Assembly: GCA_938009055.1 (NCBI GenBank)
Contig: CALLIO010000331.1
Coordinates: 1 to 13,235, forward strand
Length of the DNA stretch: 13,235 nucleotides
Source: an uncultured Altererythrobacter sp.
Lineage (GTDB): Bacteria > Pseudomonadota > Alphaproteobacteria > Sphingomonadales > Sphingomonadaceae
Direction of reading: 5' to 3'
Positions within the stretch are counted from its first letter, which is position 1. Each line of letters opens with the position of its first letter. Shown in pieces: positions 6,473 to 13,235 of this stretch. The translations under genes were made by a program, and so were the position numbers. The notes below the pieces were generated by a model. That model searched no databases. It saw only the letters and a program-made list of their open reading frames with translations, and was not told the DNA's origin.

Positions 6473-8077
6473 CTATGCAGCCACCACCTGATTGGGGGCT
6501 GCATTGCGCACGCCTTCGTCGACATGCGTTTCAAACTCGGCAAAATTATCGATGAATAGCTGAACCAGCTTGGCTGCCATCGCGTCATAGGCTTCCGGAT
6601 CAGCCCAAGTGCTGCGCGGATCGAGGATAGCGGTGTCCACTCCGGGGACTGCGACAGGCACATCGAAGCCGAAATTGTCGTCGCGGCGGAATTCCGCATC
6701 GTTAAGCGATCCATCAAGCGCGGCATTGAGCAAAGCGCGCGTGGCCTTGATCGGCATCCGGCTTCCCTCGCCATATTTACCGCCGGTCCAGCCGGTGTTG
6801 ACCAGCCAGCACTGCGCGCCGCCAGCTGCAATGCGTTCTTTCAGCAAATTGCCATAAACGCTGGGGTGGCGCGGCATGAAGGGCGCACCAAAACAGGTCG
6901 AGAAAGTCGCCTCTGGCTCGGTCACGCCCATTTCGGTGCCAGCAACCTTGGCGGTATAGCCCGAAAGAAAGTGATACATTGCCTGGTCAGGCGTCAGCCG
7001 TGCAATCGGAGGCAGAACGCCAAAGGCATCAGCAGTCAGCATGATGACATTGCTCGGCACAGGGCCGAGGTTCTTTTCCGAAGTGTTCGGGATATATTCA
7101 AGCGGATAAGCGCCGCGCGTATTCTCAGCCAGCGAATTGTCATCAAAGTCGAGATCGCGGGTGACCGGATCCATCACGACATTTTCCAGCACCGTACCGA
7201 AACGGCGGGTGGTGGCGTAGATTTCCGGCTCTGCCTCTTCGGACAATTTGATCATCTTAGCATAGCAGCCGCCCTCGAAATTGAAGACTGCTGTGTCTGA
7301 CCAGCCGTGCTCGTCATCACCGATAAGCGTGCGCGATGCATCAGCGCTAAGCGTGGTCTTGCCGGTGCCAGACAGGCCAAAGAACACTGCCGTCTTGCCA
7401 TCGGGGCCAACATTGGCCGAACAATGCATAGGCATCACGCCCTTAGTCGGGAGCAGATAGTTGAGAATGCCAAAGACACTCTTCTTCATCTCGCCAGCAT
7501 ATTTCGTGCCGCCGATAAGAATCAGCTTTTCGGCAAGATTGACCGCAATCACCGTTTCGCTGCGGGTGCCGTGGCGTGCAGGATCAGCGCGGAAGCTGGG
7601 CAAATCGATAATCGTGTATTCAGGCGCGAAACTGGCCAGTTCTTCAATCTCGGGGCGCACCAAAAGCGTGCGGATGAACAGATTGTGCCATGCCAGCTCG
7701 TTGATCACGCGCACATTGACGCGGTGTTCGGGTTGCGAACCGCCGAACAGATCGGCGACATAGAGCGTGTCTTTTTCTGCCACAGCCGCGAGGAAATCTT
7801 CCTTCAACGCAGCGAAATGCTCTGGCGTCATGCTGGCATTGACCCTGCCCCACCATACAGTGTGTTCGGTCGTTGCATCGCGCACGATGAACTTGTCATT
7901 GGCCGAACGGCCGGTGTGCTTGCCCGTCTTTACGACCAGCGAGCCATAGCGGGACAATTCGCCCTCGCCGCCGCGAATGGCTGCTTCGACCAGCTCGCTG
8001 GTTCCAAGGTTGGGATGAATATCGGCTTCGGTCGCAATTCCTTGCTCCGATAGCGGTTGCGCGAGAGGGGTCGGCAC
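6473..8077 (-). CDS. pckA: phosphoenolpyruvate carboxykinase (ATP)
   Basis: This cytosolic enzyme turns oxaloacetate and ATP into phosphoenolpyruvate, CO2 and ADP, the first committed step of gluconeogenesis from TCA intermediates. At 534 residues it has the normal length of the ATP-type family. Visible motifs are TGRSANDKF (55-63, oxaloacetate-binding Arg57), YAGEMKKS (193-200, metal-site Lys), MPMHCSAN with H218, the kinase P-loop GLSGTGKTTLS (234-244), and LIGDDEHGW (251-259, metal-binding Asp). ENTRGAYPLEY and the C-terminal NTGWTGGKYGEG also fit. The start is GTG 8077, 6 nt after AGGAG (8088-8084). The gene is divergent from chvI, as in many alphaproteobacteria. ChvI control of pckA has been described in rhizobia, so shared regulation is plausible here but not shown by the sequence. 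Confidence 0.97.
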   Translation of the reverse strand: MPTPLAQPLSEQGIATEADIHPNLGTSELVEAAIRGGEGELSRYGSLVVKTGKHTGRSANDKFIVRDATTEHTVWWGRVNASMTPEHFAALKEDFLAAVAEKDTLYVADLFGGSQPEHRVNVRVINELAWHNLFIRTLLVRPEIEELASFAPEYTIIDLPSFRADPARHGTRSETVIAVNLAEKLILIGGTKYAGEMKKSVFGILNYLLPTKGVMPMHCSANVGPDGKTAVFFGLSGTGKTTLSADASRTLIGDDEHGWSDTAVFNFEGGCYAKMIKLSEEAEPEIYATTRRFGTVLENVVMDPVTRDLDFDDNSLAENTRGAYPLEYIPNTSEKNLGPVPSNVIMLTADAFGVLPPIARLTPDQAMYHFLSGYTAKVAGTEMGVTEPEATFSTCFGAPFMPRHPSVYGNLLKERIAAGGAQCWLVNTGWTGGKYGEGSRMPIKATRALLNAALDGSLNDAEFRRDDNFGFDVPVAVPGVDTAILDPRSTWADPEAYDAMAAKLVQLFIDNFAEFETHVDEGVRNAAPNQVVAA

Positions 8078-8101
8078 AATTGTCTCCTAAGAGGTATATT
8101 T

Positions 8102-8115
8102 CGGGGTTTTCCCCG
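8102..8115. repeat. GC hairpin in the pckA leader
   Basis: CGGGG and CCCCG enclose a 4-nt loop (TTTT on plus, AAAA in the pckA message). It sits 13 nt upstream of the AGGAG ribosome site. It is small but GC-rich, and could stabilise the message 5' end or affect ribosome loading. Confidence 0.4.
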
Positions 8116-8180
8116 TTGGTTACCTTCGCGCTCACCCTATTGACTGGATGTTGCATACGAATGCGCGTTGGCGAAACAAC

Positions 8181-8209
8181 CGCATAGTAGGCGCAAAAGG
8201 CCTCGTCAA
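8181..8209 (-). promoter_or_regulatory. putative pckA promoter
   Basis: On the minus strand TTGACG (8209-8204) precedes TATGCG (8186-8181) by 17 bp. The -35 is close to consensus and the -10 is weak. The leader would be roughly 95-100 nt and include the GC hairpin. Confidence 0.35.
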
Positions 8210-8261
8210 ATCCCCAAAACGATAAGCAAGCGAATATGCGCATGAACAGCGCGCGGATGCG

Positions 8262-8290
8262 TTGTTTCTGCGCGGCAAAGCGGCTAACTT
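8262..8290 (+). promoter_or_regulatory. putative chvI operon promoter
   Basis: TTGTTT (8262-8267), a 17-bp spacer and TAACTT (8285-8290) would start transcription near 8297, about 25 nt before the chvI ATG. Both boxes are moderate matches. No ChvI-binding site could be assigned with confidence. Confidence 0.35.
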
Positions 8291-8321
8291 ACCCACATGA
8301 TGAGATTAAAAGGCAGCGCCA

Positions 8322-9071
8322 ATGGCTGACGAAAGCACCGCGCCCGACAGCGAATCGGACGATATCGTCATCGCGCTAGTCGATGATGACCGCAATATCC
8401 TCACCTCGGTTTCGATAGCGCTTCAGGCAGAAGGCTATGTCACCCGCGTCTATTCCGATGGCGAGACCGCGCTCAAGGCTCTGCTGGAGAACCCGCCGGA
8501 CTTGGCCGTGTTCGACATCAAAATGCCCAAGATGGACGGGATGGAATTGCTGCGCCGCGTGCGCGAGCAGATCGCGCTGCCGGTCATCTTCCTCACCAGT
8601 AAGGATGACGAGCAGGATGAGGAAAAGGGGCTCGAGCTTGGCGCGGATGATTACATCGCCAAGCCGTTCAGCCTGCGCCTGCTGACCGCACGGATCCGCG
8701 CCATTCTGCGCCGCGCGAACCCTGCGCGGATGCTCGAGACCGACCGGACCGATGGCGAAAGCGCCAATCCAATTGTTGCGCGCGGGCGGCTGTTTATGGA
8801 CCCTGCCAAACATCAGGTGACATGGGACGAGAAAGCGGTCTCGCTCACTGTGACCGAATTCCTCATCCTCGAGGCGCTGGCCGGTCGCCCCGGCGTTATC
8901 AAAAGCCGCAACCAGCTGATGGATGCCGCCTATCCCGACGATATCTTTGTTGATGACCGCACAGTCGACAGCCATATCAAACGGATGCGGCGCAAATTTC
9001 GCGTAGTCGATCCGACCTTCTCCGGGATCGAGACCTTATACGGGGCAGGCTACAGCTTCACCGATGGCTGA
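8322..9071 (+). CDS. chvI: two-component response regulator ChvI (OmpR/PhoB type)
   Basis: This is a 249-residue cytosolic response regulator. The receiver domain (about 15-135) shows the acidic pocket D21-D22-D23, phospho-acceptor D65 in VFDIKMPKMDG, T92 in FLTSKDD and K114 in YIAKPFS. The C-terminal winged-helix domain (about 145-249) ends in the PhoB-type DDRTVDSHIKRMRRKF and ETLYGAGYSF. Its identity as ChvI rests on the KMPKMDG and LTSKDDEQDE stretches and on the chvG-hprK-pckA context. ChvI in alphaproteobacteria controls envelope, exopolysaccharide, acid-stress and central-carbon genes. A run AAAAGG at 8308-8313 precedes the ATG by about 8 nt. The chvG start codon overlaps its last codons. 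Confidence 0.93.
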   Translation: MADESTAPDSESDDIVIALVDDDRNILTSVSIALQAEGYVTRVYSDGETALKALLENPPDLAVFDIKMPKMDGMELLRRVREQIALPVIFLTSKDDEQDEEKGLELGADDYIAKPFSLRLLTARIRAILRRANPARMLETDRTDGESANPIVARGRLFMDPAKHQVTWDEKAVSLTVTEFLILEALAGRPGVIKSRNQLMDAAYPDDIFVDDRTVDSHIKRMRRKFRVVDPTFSGIETLYGAGYSFTDG

Positions 9072-10632
9072 AGACAAACAGCATTCCTCGCGCGCCAGCC
9101 AGCTTGAGCCTGCCAATCTGGGCAGCCGGCTCTCGCTCACCGCGCGCATTCTGTTTGTGAACATTTTGCCACTGGCGCTGCTAGGTGGCGGTATCTTCTA
9201 TATCGACAGCTACCGCGCACAATTGCTGTCAGAGCGCTACAAATTGGCGCGGATCGAGGCACAGATCACCGCCGAGGCGCTGGCCGGTGCCACCCGCGAG
9301 CGGCAAGAAGCGCTGCTGATCCAGATCGGCAAGGAACAGCGGATGCGCCTGCGTATGTATGATGCCGAAGGGCTGTTATGGGCGGACAGTTTCCTGCTCG
9401 ACGAGCCCGCCTTCACTTTCGACCAGGCAGAGTCCGAGGATTGGAGCGAGAGTTTCGCGCGCATCCTTGACCGCGGGGTCGAGACCATCGTGAGCGCGGA
9501 GCCCGTGCCCGATTATGTCGAACCCAAATCGCAGCTGGCCGATCAATGGCCCGTGCTGGCCCGCGCGCGCGATGAAGGCGTGACGCAGATCGAGCTTAGC
9601 CGCGCACCCGACCGCAGCCCCGTTATCACCGCCGCGGCGCCGGTCGGACTGAACGGCGCAACATTGATGACCACGCGCAATGCGGTCGATATTACGGAGG
9701 CTGTGCGCAGCGCGCGCTCGACATTGGGCCTTGGCGTGCTGCTCGCCCTGTTTGGCTCGACCATGCTGTCGCTGTTTCTTGCGCGGACCATCGTGGCCCC
9801 GCTCAAACTGCTGTCCAATGCTGCCATTCGCGTGCGGCAAGGCCGCGACCGGGAGGTAGAAGTCCCCCGCTTGCCCGAGCGGCGCGACGAGATCGGCTCG
9901 CTCGCCCGCACAGTGTCTGACATGACCGCCGCCCTGCGCGAGCGCATCGACGGGGTGGAGAGCTTCGCCGCCGATGTCGCGCATGAGATCAAGAACCCGT
10001 TGGCCTCATTGCGCAGCGCGATTGAATCGTTGCCCCGTGTCGAGGATCCGGAATTGCGCGGAAAATTGCTCGATATTGCCACCCATGATGTGCGGCGCAT
10101 CGACCGTCTTGTGACAGAGATTTCGGATGCGAGCCGGATTGATGCGGAAATGTCGCGGGCAGTGATGGAGCGGATTGATCTAGCAGCGCTCGTCAAAGCC
10201 ATCGTCGGATCGCGCGAGGATCGTTCTGAAAACCTCAATCACCAGATCGAATTGTCGCATCGCGGGTGGTCCGCCCATGTCATCGGGGTGGCGGCAAGGC
10301 TGGAACGCGTGATCGAAAACCTGCTCGACAATGCGGTCTCATTCTCGCCCAAGGGCGCACCGATAGACGTCGCGATCAACAATGATGGCGAGCATGTTGT
10401 GCTGACCGTCAGCGATTGCGGCCCCGGTATTCCTGATGATGCACGCGAAAAAGTCTTCACTCGCTTCCATTCTGTACGCCCAGAGACAGAGGATTTTGGC
10501 AATCACAGCGGCCTTGGCCTTGCCATCGGGCGCACTATTGCAGAAGCACACGAAGGGTCATTGGAAGCGATCGACAGGCCTGATGGCGAGGCCGGAGCTT
10601 GCCTCCAGCTGACCATTCCCGCCGCTCAATGA
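9064..10632 (+). CDS. chvG: sensor histidine kinase ChvG
   Basis: This is a 522-residue inner-membrane histidine kinase. It has a cytosolic N-terminus, a first transmembrane helix (about 29-47), a periplasmic sensor region (about 50-215) and a second helix (about 220-243). A HAMP linker follows (about 243-296), then the dimerisation domain with phospho-accepting H307 in FAADVAHEIKNPLASL. The ATPase domain has the N-box (ENLLDNAVSFSP, 418-429), G1 (DCGPGIPDD, 451-459), F-box-like VFTRFHS and G2 (HSGLGLAIG, 481-489). It should phosphorylate ChvI D65. The start overlaps the chvI end by 8 bp, and the stop overlaps the hprK ATG by 3 bp, so the three are likely coupled. ChvG in rhizobia is held off by the periplasmic protein ExoR; no exoR is seen here, so the signal is unknown. 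Confidence 0.93.
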   Translation: MAEDKQHSSRASQLEPANLGSRLSLTARILFVNILPLALLGGGIFYIDSYRAQLLSERYKLARIEAQITAEALAGATRERQEALLIQIGKEQRMRLRMYDAEGLLWADSFLLDEPAFTFDQAESEDWSESFARILDRGVETIVSAEPVPDYVEPKSQLADQWPVLARARDEGVTQIELSRAPDRSPVITAAAPVGLNGATLMTTRNAVDITEAVRSARSTLGLGVLLALFGSTMLSLFLARTIVAPLKLLSNAAIRVRQGRDREVEVPRLPERRDEIGSLARTVSDMTAALRERIDGVESFAADVAHEIKNPLASLRSAIESLPRVEDPELRGKLLDIATHDVRRIDRLVTEISDASRIDAEMSRAVMERIDLAALVKAIVGSREDRSENLNHQIELSHRGWSAHVIGVAARLERVIENLLDNAVSFSPKGAPIDVAINNDGEHVVLTVSDCGPGIPDDAREKVFTRFHSVRPETEDFGNHSGLGLAIGRTIAEAHEGSLEAIDRPDGEAGACLQLTIPAAQ

Positions 10633-11096
10633 ACGACAGACCAATGATCAAGCAAAAGCTGCTGCAAGCAAGCGCCGTGGCGATTGACGGTCAGGCTGTC
10701 CTCATCACGGGCGAGCCGGGCATTGGCAAAAGCAGCCTTGCCCTTGCGCTGATTGATCGCGGCGCGGTGCTAATCGGTGATGACGGGGTAGCTATTCGCA
10801 GAGAAGACGATCAGCTCATCGCATCGCCCCCGCCCAATATCGCCGGCAAAATGGAAATCCGCCATGTCGGGATTGTCGATCTGCCCACCACGAGCGCGCC
10901 GCTAAGCCTTGCAATCGAGCTTGTCGATGCAGGCGCAAAGCCGCCGCCGCGCTTTCACGAAACGCTGCCGACCAAGGCGTTGATGGGTTTGGACATTGCC
11001 AGCATTGCCCTCCCATCTCACGATCATTCCTTACCCCTGCGCGCGCACTGGGCGTTAAAGCTCGCACTAAGACTAGCGCTCAAACAATCGAACTAA
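10629..11096 (+). CDS. hprK: HPr serine kinase, short alphaproteobacterial form
   Basis: This is a 155-residue protein with only the C-terminal catalytic domain of HPr kinase/phosphorylase, about half the length of Firmicutes HprK, as is usual in alphaproteobacteria. It has the Walker A GEPGIGKSS (28-36), GDD at 50-52 as the likely catalytic acid region, and a GKMEIRHVGIVDL block (73-85) matching the family signature. It should phosphorylate HPr on Ser50, encoded downstream. The start ATG overlaps the chvG TGA in ATGA. There is no strong ribosome site, so re-initiation after chvG is likely. A second in-frame ATG at 10644 would remove five residues. Whether it also removes the phosphate cannot be told from sequence. 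Confidence 0.92.
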   Translation: MNDRPMIKQKLLQASAVAIDGQAVLITGEPGIGKSSLALALIDRGAVLIGDDGVAIRREDDQLIASPPPNIAGKMEIRHVGIVDLPTTSAPLSLAIELVDAGAKPPPRFHETLPTKALMGLDIASIALPSHDHSLPLRAHWALKLALRLALKQSN

Positions 11097-11146
11097 GCAA
11101 AAGGGGGCTTCCCAAGTCGCGCGCAGCAGCGCATTAACCTCTATCC

Positions 11147-12067
11147 ATGAGCTCACAAACCCGCCCCTCGCCCGACTCTTCCAAGCACAGCATTTTGCTG
11201 GTCACCGGCCTGTCGGGCGCTGGTAAATCCACCGCGCTGCAAGTGCTGGAGGATTTGGGTTGGGAGACCATCGACAATTTCCCCGTTCGCCTGCTCAAAC
11301 GCCTCATTTCCAAACCGGATGAGCAACAAGGTCCCTTGGCAATCGGCTTTGATTCGCGCACGCGTGGCTTTGTCCCGGCCACCATTATTGATCTGGTCAA
11401 GGAATTGACCGAGCTGCCGCAATTGCAGCTCACCACTATGTTCGTCGATTGCTCTTCGGGCGAGTTGGAGCGGCGTTACAATGAAACGCGCCGCCGCCAT
11501 CCCATGGCGCAAGGCCGCCCTTTGCAAGACGGGATCCGCGCCGAGCGTGAATTGCTCGAGCCGATGCGGCGCTGGGCCGATATGGTCGTCGACACTAGCA
11601 ATCTGGCGACCAATCAGCTGCAACAGCACATCCGCGAACTGTTTGGCGAAAGCACCGAGCAGCCGATGACCGTCACGGTCTCCAGCTTCGGATTTGCGCG
11701 CGGGATGCCGCCGCTGGCTGATCTGGTGTTCGACATGCGCTTTCTCGACAATCCGCATTGGATCGAAGAATTACGCGAGCTGACAGGGCTCGATCAGCCG
11801 GTCGCCGATCACATTCGCAAGGATCCTGGCCTCGCCCCCAGTGTCGAGCGGATCGAAGGGCTCATCACCGATCTCCTCCCGCGTTATGCCGCGCAGGGCA
11901 AAAGCTACGTCCATATCGCCTTTGGCTGTACCGGAGGGAGACACCGCTCGGTCTTTACAGCGGAACTTTTGGCCCAGGTCTTGCGCGGTCACGGATTTTC
12001 GCCCACTGTCCGGCATCGCAATTTGGGATCGAGAGCCACCGACGCCATCGAACAGTTGAAGCGCTAA
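11147..12067 (+). CDS. rapZ: RNase adapter RapZ / YvcJ-family nucleotide-binding protein
   Basis: This is a 306-residue cytosolic protein of normal family length. The N-terminal P-loop is GLSGAGKST (21-29), followed by DNFPVRLL. The central part has VDCSSGELERRYNETRRRHP. The C-terminal domain has SFGFARGMPPLADLVFDMRFL with NPHW, and the final block GCTGGRHRS (260-268). In E. coli RapZ guides RNase E to the small RNA GlmZ and binds glucosamine-6-phosphate. In alphaproteobacteria its partner is not established, and its place between hprK and EIIA genes suggests a link to PTS signalling or cell-wall precursor supply. It begins 50 nt after hprK. No good ribosome site precedes the ATG; the purine run near 11102-11109 is too far upstream. 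Confidence 0.93.
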   Translation: MSSQTRPSPDSSKHSILLVTGLSGAGKSTALQVLEDLGWETIDNFPVRLLKRLISKPDEQQGPLAIGFDSRTRGFVPATIIDLVKELTELPQLQLTTMFVDCSSGELERRYNETRRRHPMAQGRPLQDGIRAERELLEPMRRWADMVVDTSNLATNQLQQHIRELFGESTEQPMTVTVSSFGFARGMPPLADLVFDMRFLDNPHWIEELRELTGLDQPVADHIRKDPGLAPSVERIEGLITDLLPRYAAQGKSYVHIAFGCTGGRHRSVFTAELLAQVLRGHGFSPTVRHRNLGSRATDAIEQLKR

Positions 12068-12105
12068 CTCCCCAGCTGTCCCCTAATCGACCGAGGCCCC
12101 TTTTC

Positions 12106-12141
12106 ATGTTTGGCAATAATCACACCGGCAAACGCTCATGA
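12106..12141 (+). CDS. possible 11-codon leader peptide joined to the EIIA start
   Basis: This short frame encodes MFGNNHTGKRS. Its ATG lies 9 nt after a GAGG (12093-12096), and its TGA overlaps the EIIA ATG as ATGA. The EIIA start itself lacks a visible ribosome site, so ribosomes ending here could re-initiate on EIIA. It fills almost the whole second half of the 70-nt gap after rapZ. At this length a frame can arise by chance, so this is a candidate only. No function of the peptide itself is suggested. Confidence 0.35.
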   Translation: MFGNNHTGKRS

Positions 12142-12563
12142 TTGGCATAATTTTGGTCACCCACGGCCAATTGGCCGCCGAATTTGTCCATGCGATGGAG
12201 CATGTCGTGGGCCCGCAGGATCAGGTCGAAACGATCTGTATCGGCCCCAATGACGATATGGAAATTCGCCGCGAAGAGATTGCCAAGGCGATCACCGAAG
12301 TGGACGCGGGCTCAGGCGTGATTGTGCTGACCGATCTGTTCGGCGGAACGCCCTCTAACCTCGCAATCTCCTTGCTCGAACGCGGCAAGGTTGAAGTTAT
12401 CGCCGGCATCAATCTGCCCATGCTGATCCGGCTGGCGGGTGCGCGCGGCACGATGAGTGTCGAGGACGCTGTTGAAGCTGCACAACAAGCGGGCCGCAAT
12501 TACATCACCGTTGCCTCAGAATTTCTCGGACAAGAGCCAGAGGCGAAGAAGGCCAGCGCATGA
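12138..12563 (+). CDS. manX: mannose-type PTS EIIA protein
   Basis: This is a 141-residue cytosolic single-domain EIIA of the mannose/sorbose family. Phospho-acceptor H9 lies in IILVTHGQLA. VLTDLFGGTPSNLA is the family signature, and NLPMLIRL follows. It would receive phosphate from HPr. There is no EIIB or EIIC gene nearby, so a regulatory role rather than sugar transport is likely, as proposed for the truncated PTS of alphaproteobacteria. The ATG overlaps the stop of a possible 11-codon frame and has no clear ribosome site. Its end overlaps the ptsH ATG by 4 bp, which supports coupled production of the two partners. Confidence 0.93.
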   Translation: MIGIILVTHGQLAAEFVHAMEHVVGPQDQVETICIGPNDDMEIRREEIAKAITEVDAGSGVIVLTDLFGGTPSNLAISLLERGKVEVIAGINLPMLIRLAGARGTMSVEDAVEAAQQAGRNYITVASEFLGQEPEAKKASA

Positions 12564-12838
12564 CCGAATTGCGCAACACTGTGCGGATAGTGAACAAGCG
12601 CGGCCTCCACGCCAGAGCCAGCGCCAAATTCGTCGGCGCGGTTGCCGAAATCCCCGAGGTTACGCGGGTGCGGGTGGCCAAGGATGGCAATGAAGCTGCG
12701 GGCGGATCAATCCTTGGCCTGATGATGCTAGGCGCTGCGATGGGCGATGATATCGAACTGATCGTCGAAGGCGAAAATGCCCAAGATGTGTTGGGCGACC
12801 TTACCGCGCTGGTCGAAGACGGCTTTGGCGAAGAGTGA
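12560..12838 (+). CDS. ptsH: phosphocarrier protein HPr
   Basis: This is a 92-residue HPr, full length for the family. H17 in RGLHARAS is the site phosphorylated by enzyme I. S50 in AAGGSILGLMMLGAA matches the regulatory serine used by HPr kinase, whose gene is two genes upstream of EIIA. The C-terminus is acidic (LVEDGFGEE). Both phospho-sites are intact, so it can act in both the phosphorelay and the HprK branch. Enzyme I (ptsI or ptsP) is not in the window. It overlaps the EIIA gene by 4 bp (ATGA). Confidence 0.96.
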   Translation: MTELRNTVRIVNKRGLHARASAKFVGAVAEIPEVTRVRVAKDGNEAAGGSILGLMMLGAAMGDDIELIVEGENAQDVLGDLTALVEDGFGEE

Positions 12839-12884
12839 CGCTGGATACAGCTTTTAACGGGCTGCCTTGCGGGCGAGACTGACT

Positions 12885-13235
12885 ATGCGGCGTTCGATCA
12901 CCGGCTTTTCCAATCCTACGGTCAAATTTTTGCGGAGCCTGCGCGAGAAGAAACACCGCAAAGCTTCGGGAAAGTTCCTTGCAGAAGGTTTGCGGCTGCT
13001 CACCGATGCGCGCGAGGGCGGCTATATACCTGAAACGCTTGTGCTTTCTGACCGGCGCGATCCGCATCCCCTGCTCGATGCGCTCGAGAGAGATACCCTA
13101 GAGACAGGCGGAGATGTCATAGAGACCTCGCCAGATATCCTTGCCAAAATCACCGGAAAGTCCAATCCGCAAGGCATTGCGGGCGTCTTCGCAGAACGCG
13201 ATACCTCGCTTGCGCATATTGATCGCAGCGCTGCC
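12885..13235 (+). CDS. SpoU/TrmH-family RNA 2'-O-methyltransferase, N-terminal part, cut by window edge
   Basis: The first 117 codons are open to the window end. They show the substrate-binding domain of SpoU-family methyltransferases: ITGFSNPTVKFLRSL, then FLAEGLRLL, and later ILAKITGKSNPQGIAGVF, which is the typical end of that domain. The SAM-binding knotted domain would follow outside the window. Members methylate ribose 2'-O in rRNA or tRNA, and the target cannot be named from this part. The ATG is 46 nt after ptsH, in the same direction, without a clear ribosome site or terminator between. It may be co-transcribed with the PTS genes or have its own promoter. Confidence 0.85.
   Translation, partial: MRRSITGFSNPTVKFLRSLREKKHRKASGKFLAEGLRLLTDAREGGYIPETLVLSDRRDPHPLLDALERDTLETGGDVIETSPDILAKITGKSNPQGIAGVFAERDTSLAHIDRSAA

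Noticed and set aside
6866..8053. Long plus-strand open frames opposite pckA, up to 248 codons
   Set aside because: pckA is certain on the minus strand. The opposite frames look like low-stop-density shadows of GC-rich coding sequence and match nothing I know.
8297..8329. 10-codon frame (MMRLKGSANG) overlapping the chvI start
   Set aside because: It has no ribosome site and would begin right at the predicted transcript start. chvI has its own AAAAGG site, so unlike the EIIA case there is little to support it.
9376..10238. Minus-strand frames of about 200-230 codons opposite chvG
   Set aside because: They are rich in Arg and Ser without domain features, lying opposite an intact histidine kinase. 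They are shadow frames.
11125..11150. TTAACC near the rapZ start as a CtrA half-site
   Set aside because: There is only one half-site, and the expected second TTAA at the right spacing is missing.

Overview
The window looks like core chromosome of an alphaproteobacterium of the order Sphingomonadales, most likely the Erythrobacteraceae. This is inferred from the moderately GC-rich coding sequence, the protein families present and above all the gene order pckA < > chvI-chvG-hprK-rapZ-EIIA-ptsH, which is an alphaproteobacterial arrangement. No database search was possible. I see no mobile element, tRNA, rRNA, CRISPR array, prophage gene or composition break.

Left third (1-5901): the 5' end of a cysteine desulfurase gene runs off the left edge on the minus strand. 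Divergent from it is a small alpha/beta hydrolase. Next come a leader rich in inverted repeats, a standalone TonB-like protein, a small minus-strand two-helix membrane protein, a Tat-exported DUF885 lipoprotein with an HExxxxH motif, and an exported HExxH protein with a repeat-like C-terminus. The last gene appears to start at TTG, just downstream of a perfect 9-bp inverted repeat.

Middle (5966-8321): two minus-strand genes, a small DUF937-like protein with a Ca-binding-like Asp motif and ATP-dependent PEP carboxykinase (pckA). A likely intrinsic terminator lies after pckA. pckA is divergent from chvI across about 244 bp that hold the promoters of both.

Right half (8322-13235): one apparent plus-strand operon. 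It encodes ChvI and ChvG (response regulator and sensor kinase), a kinase-domain-only HPr kinase, the nucleotide-binding protein RapZ, a mannose-type PTS EIIA, HPr, and the start of a SpoU/TrmH-family RNA methyltransferase. ChvI/ChvG, ChvG/HprK and EIIA/HPr overlap by 4-8 bp, so translation is probably coupled. Together these genes link envelope or acid-stress sensing to a regulatory PTS that lacks a sugar permease here, and to the gluconeogenic entry enzyme next door.

I did not find a clearly new system. The parts least explained by known annotation are small: an 11-codon reading frame joined by ATGA to the EIIA start, the inverted repeat before the HExxH protein, the stacked hairpins before tonB, and a cysteine desulfurase whose family homology begins without a usual start codon. 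No stretch longer than 300 bases lacks a gene.
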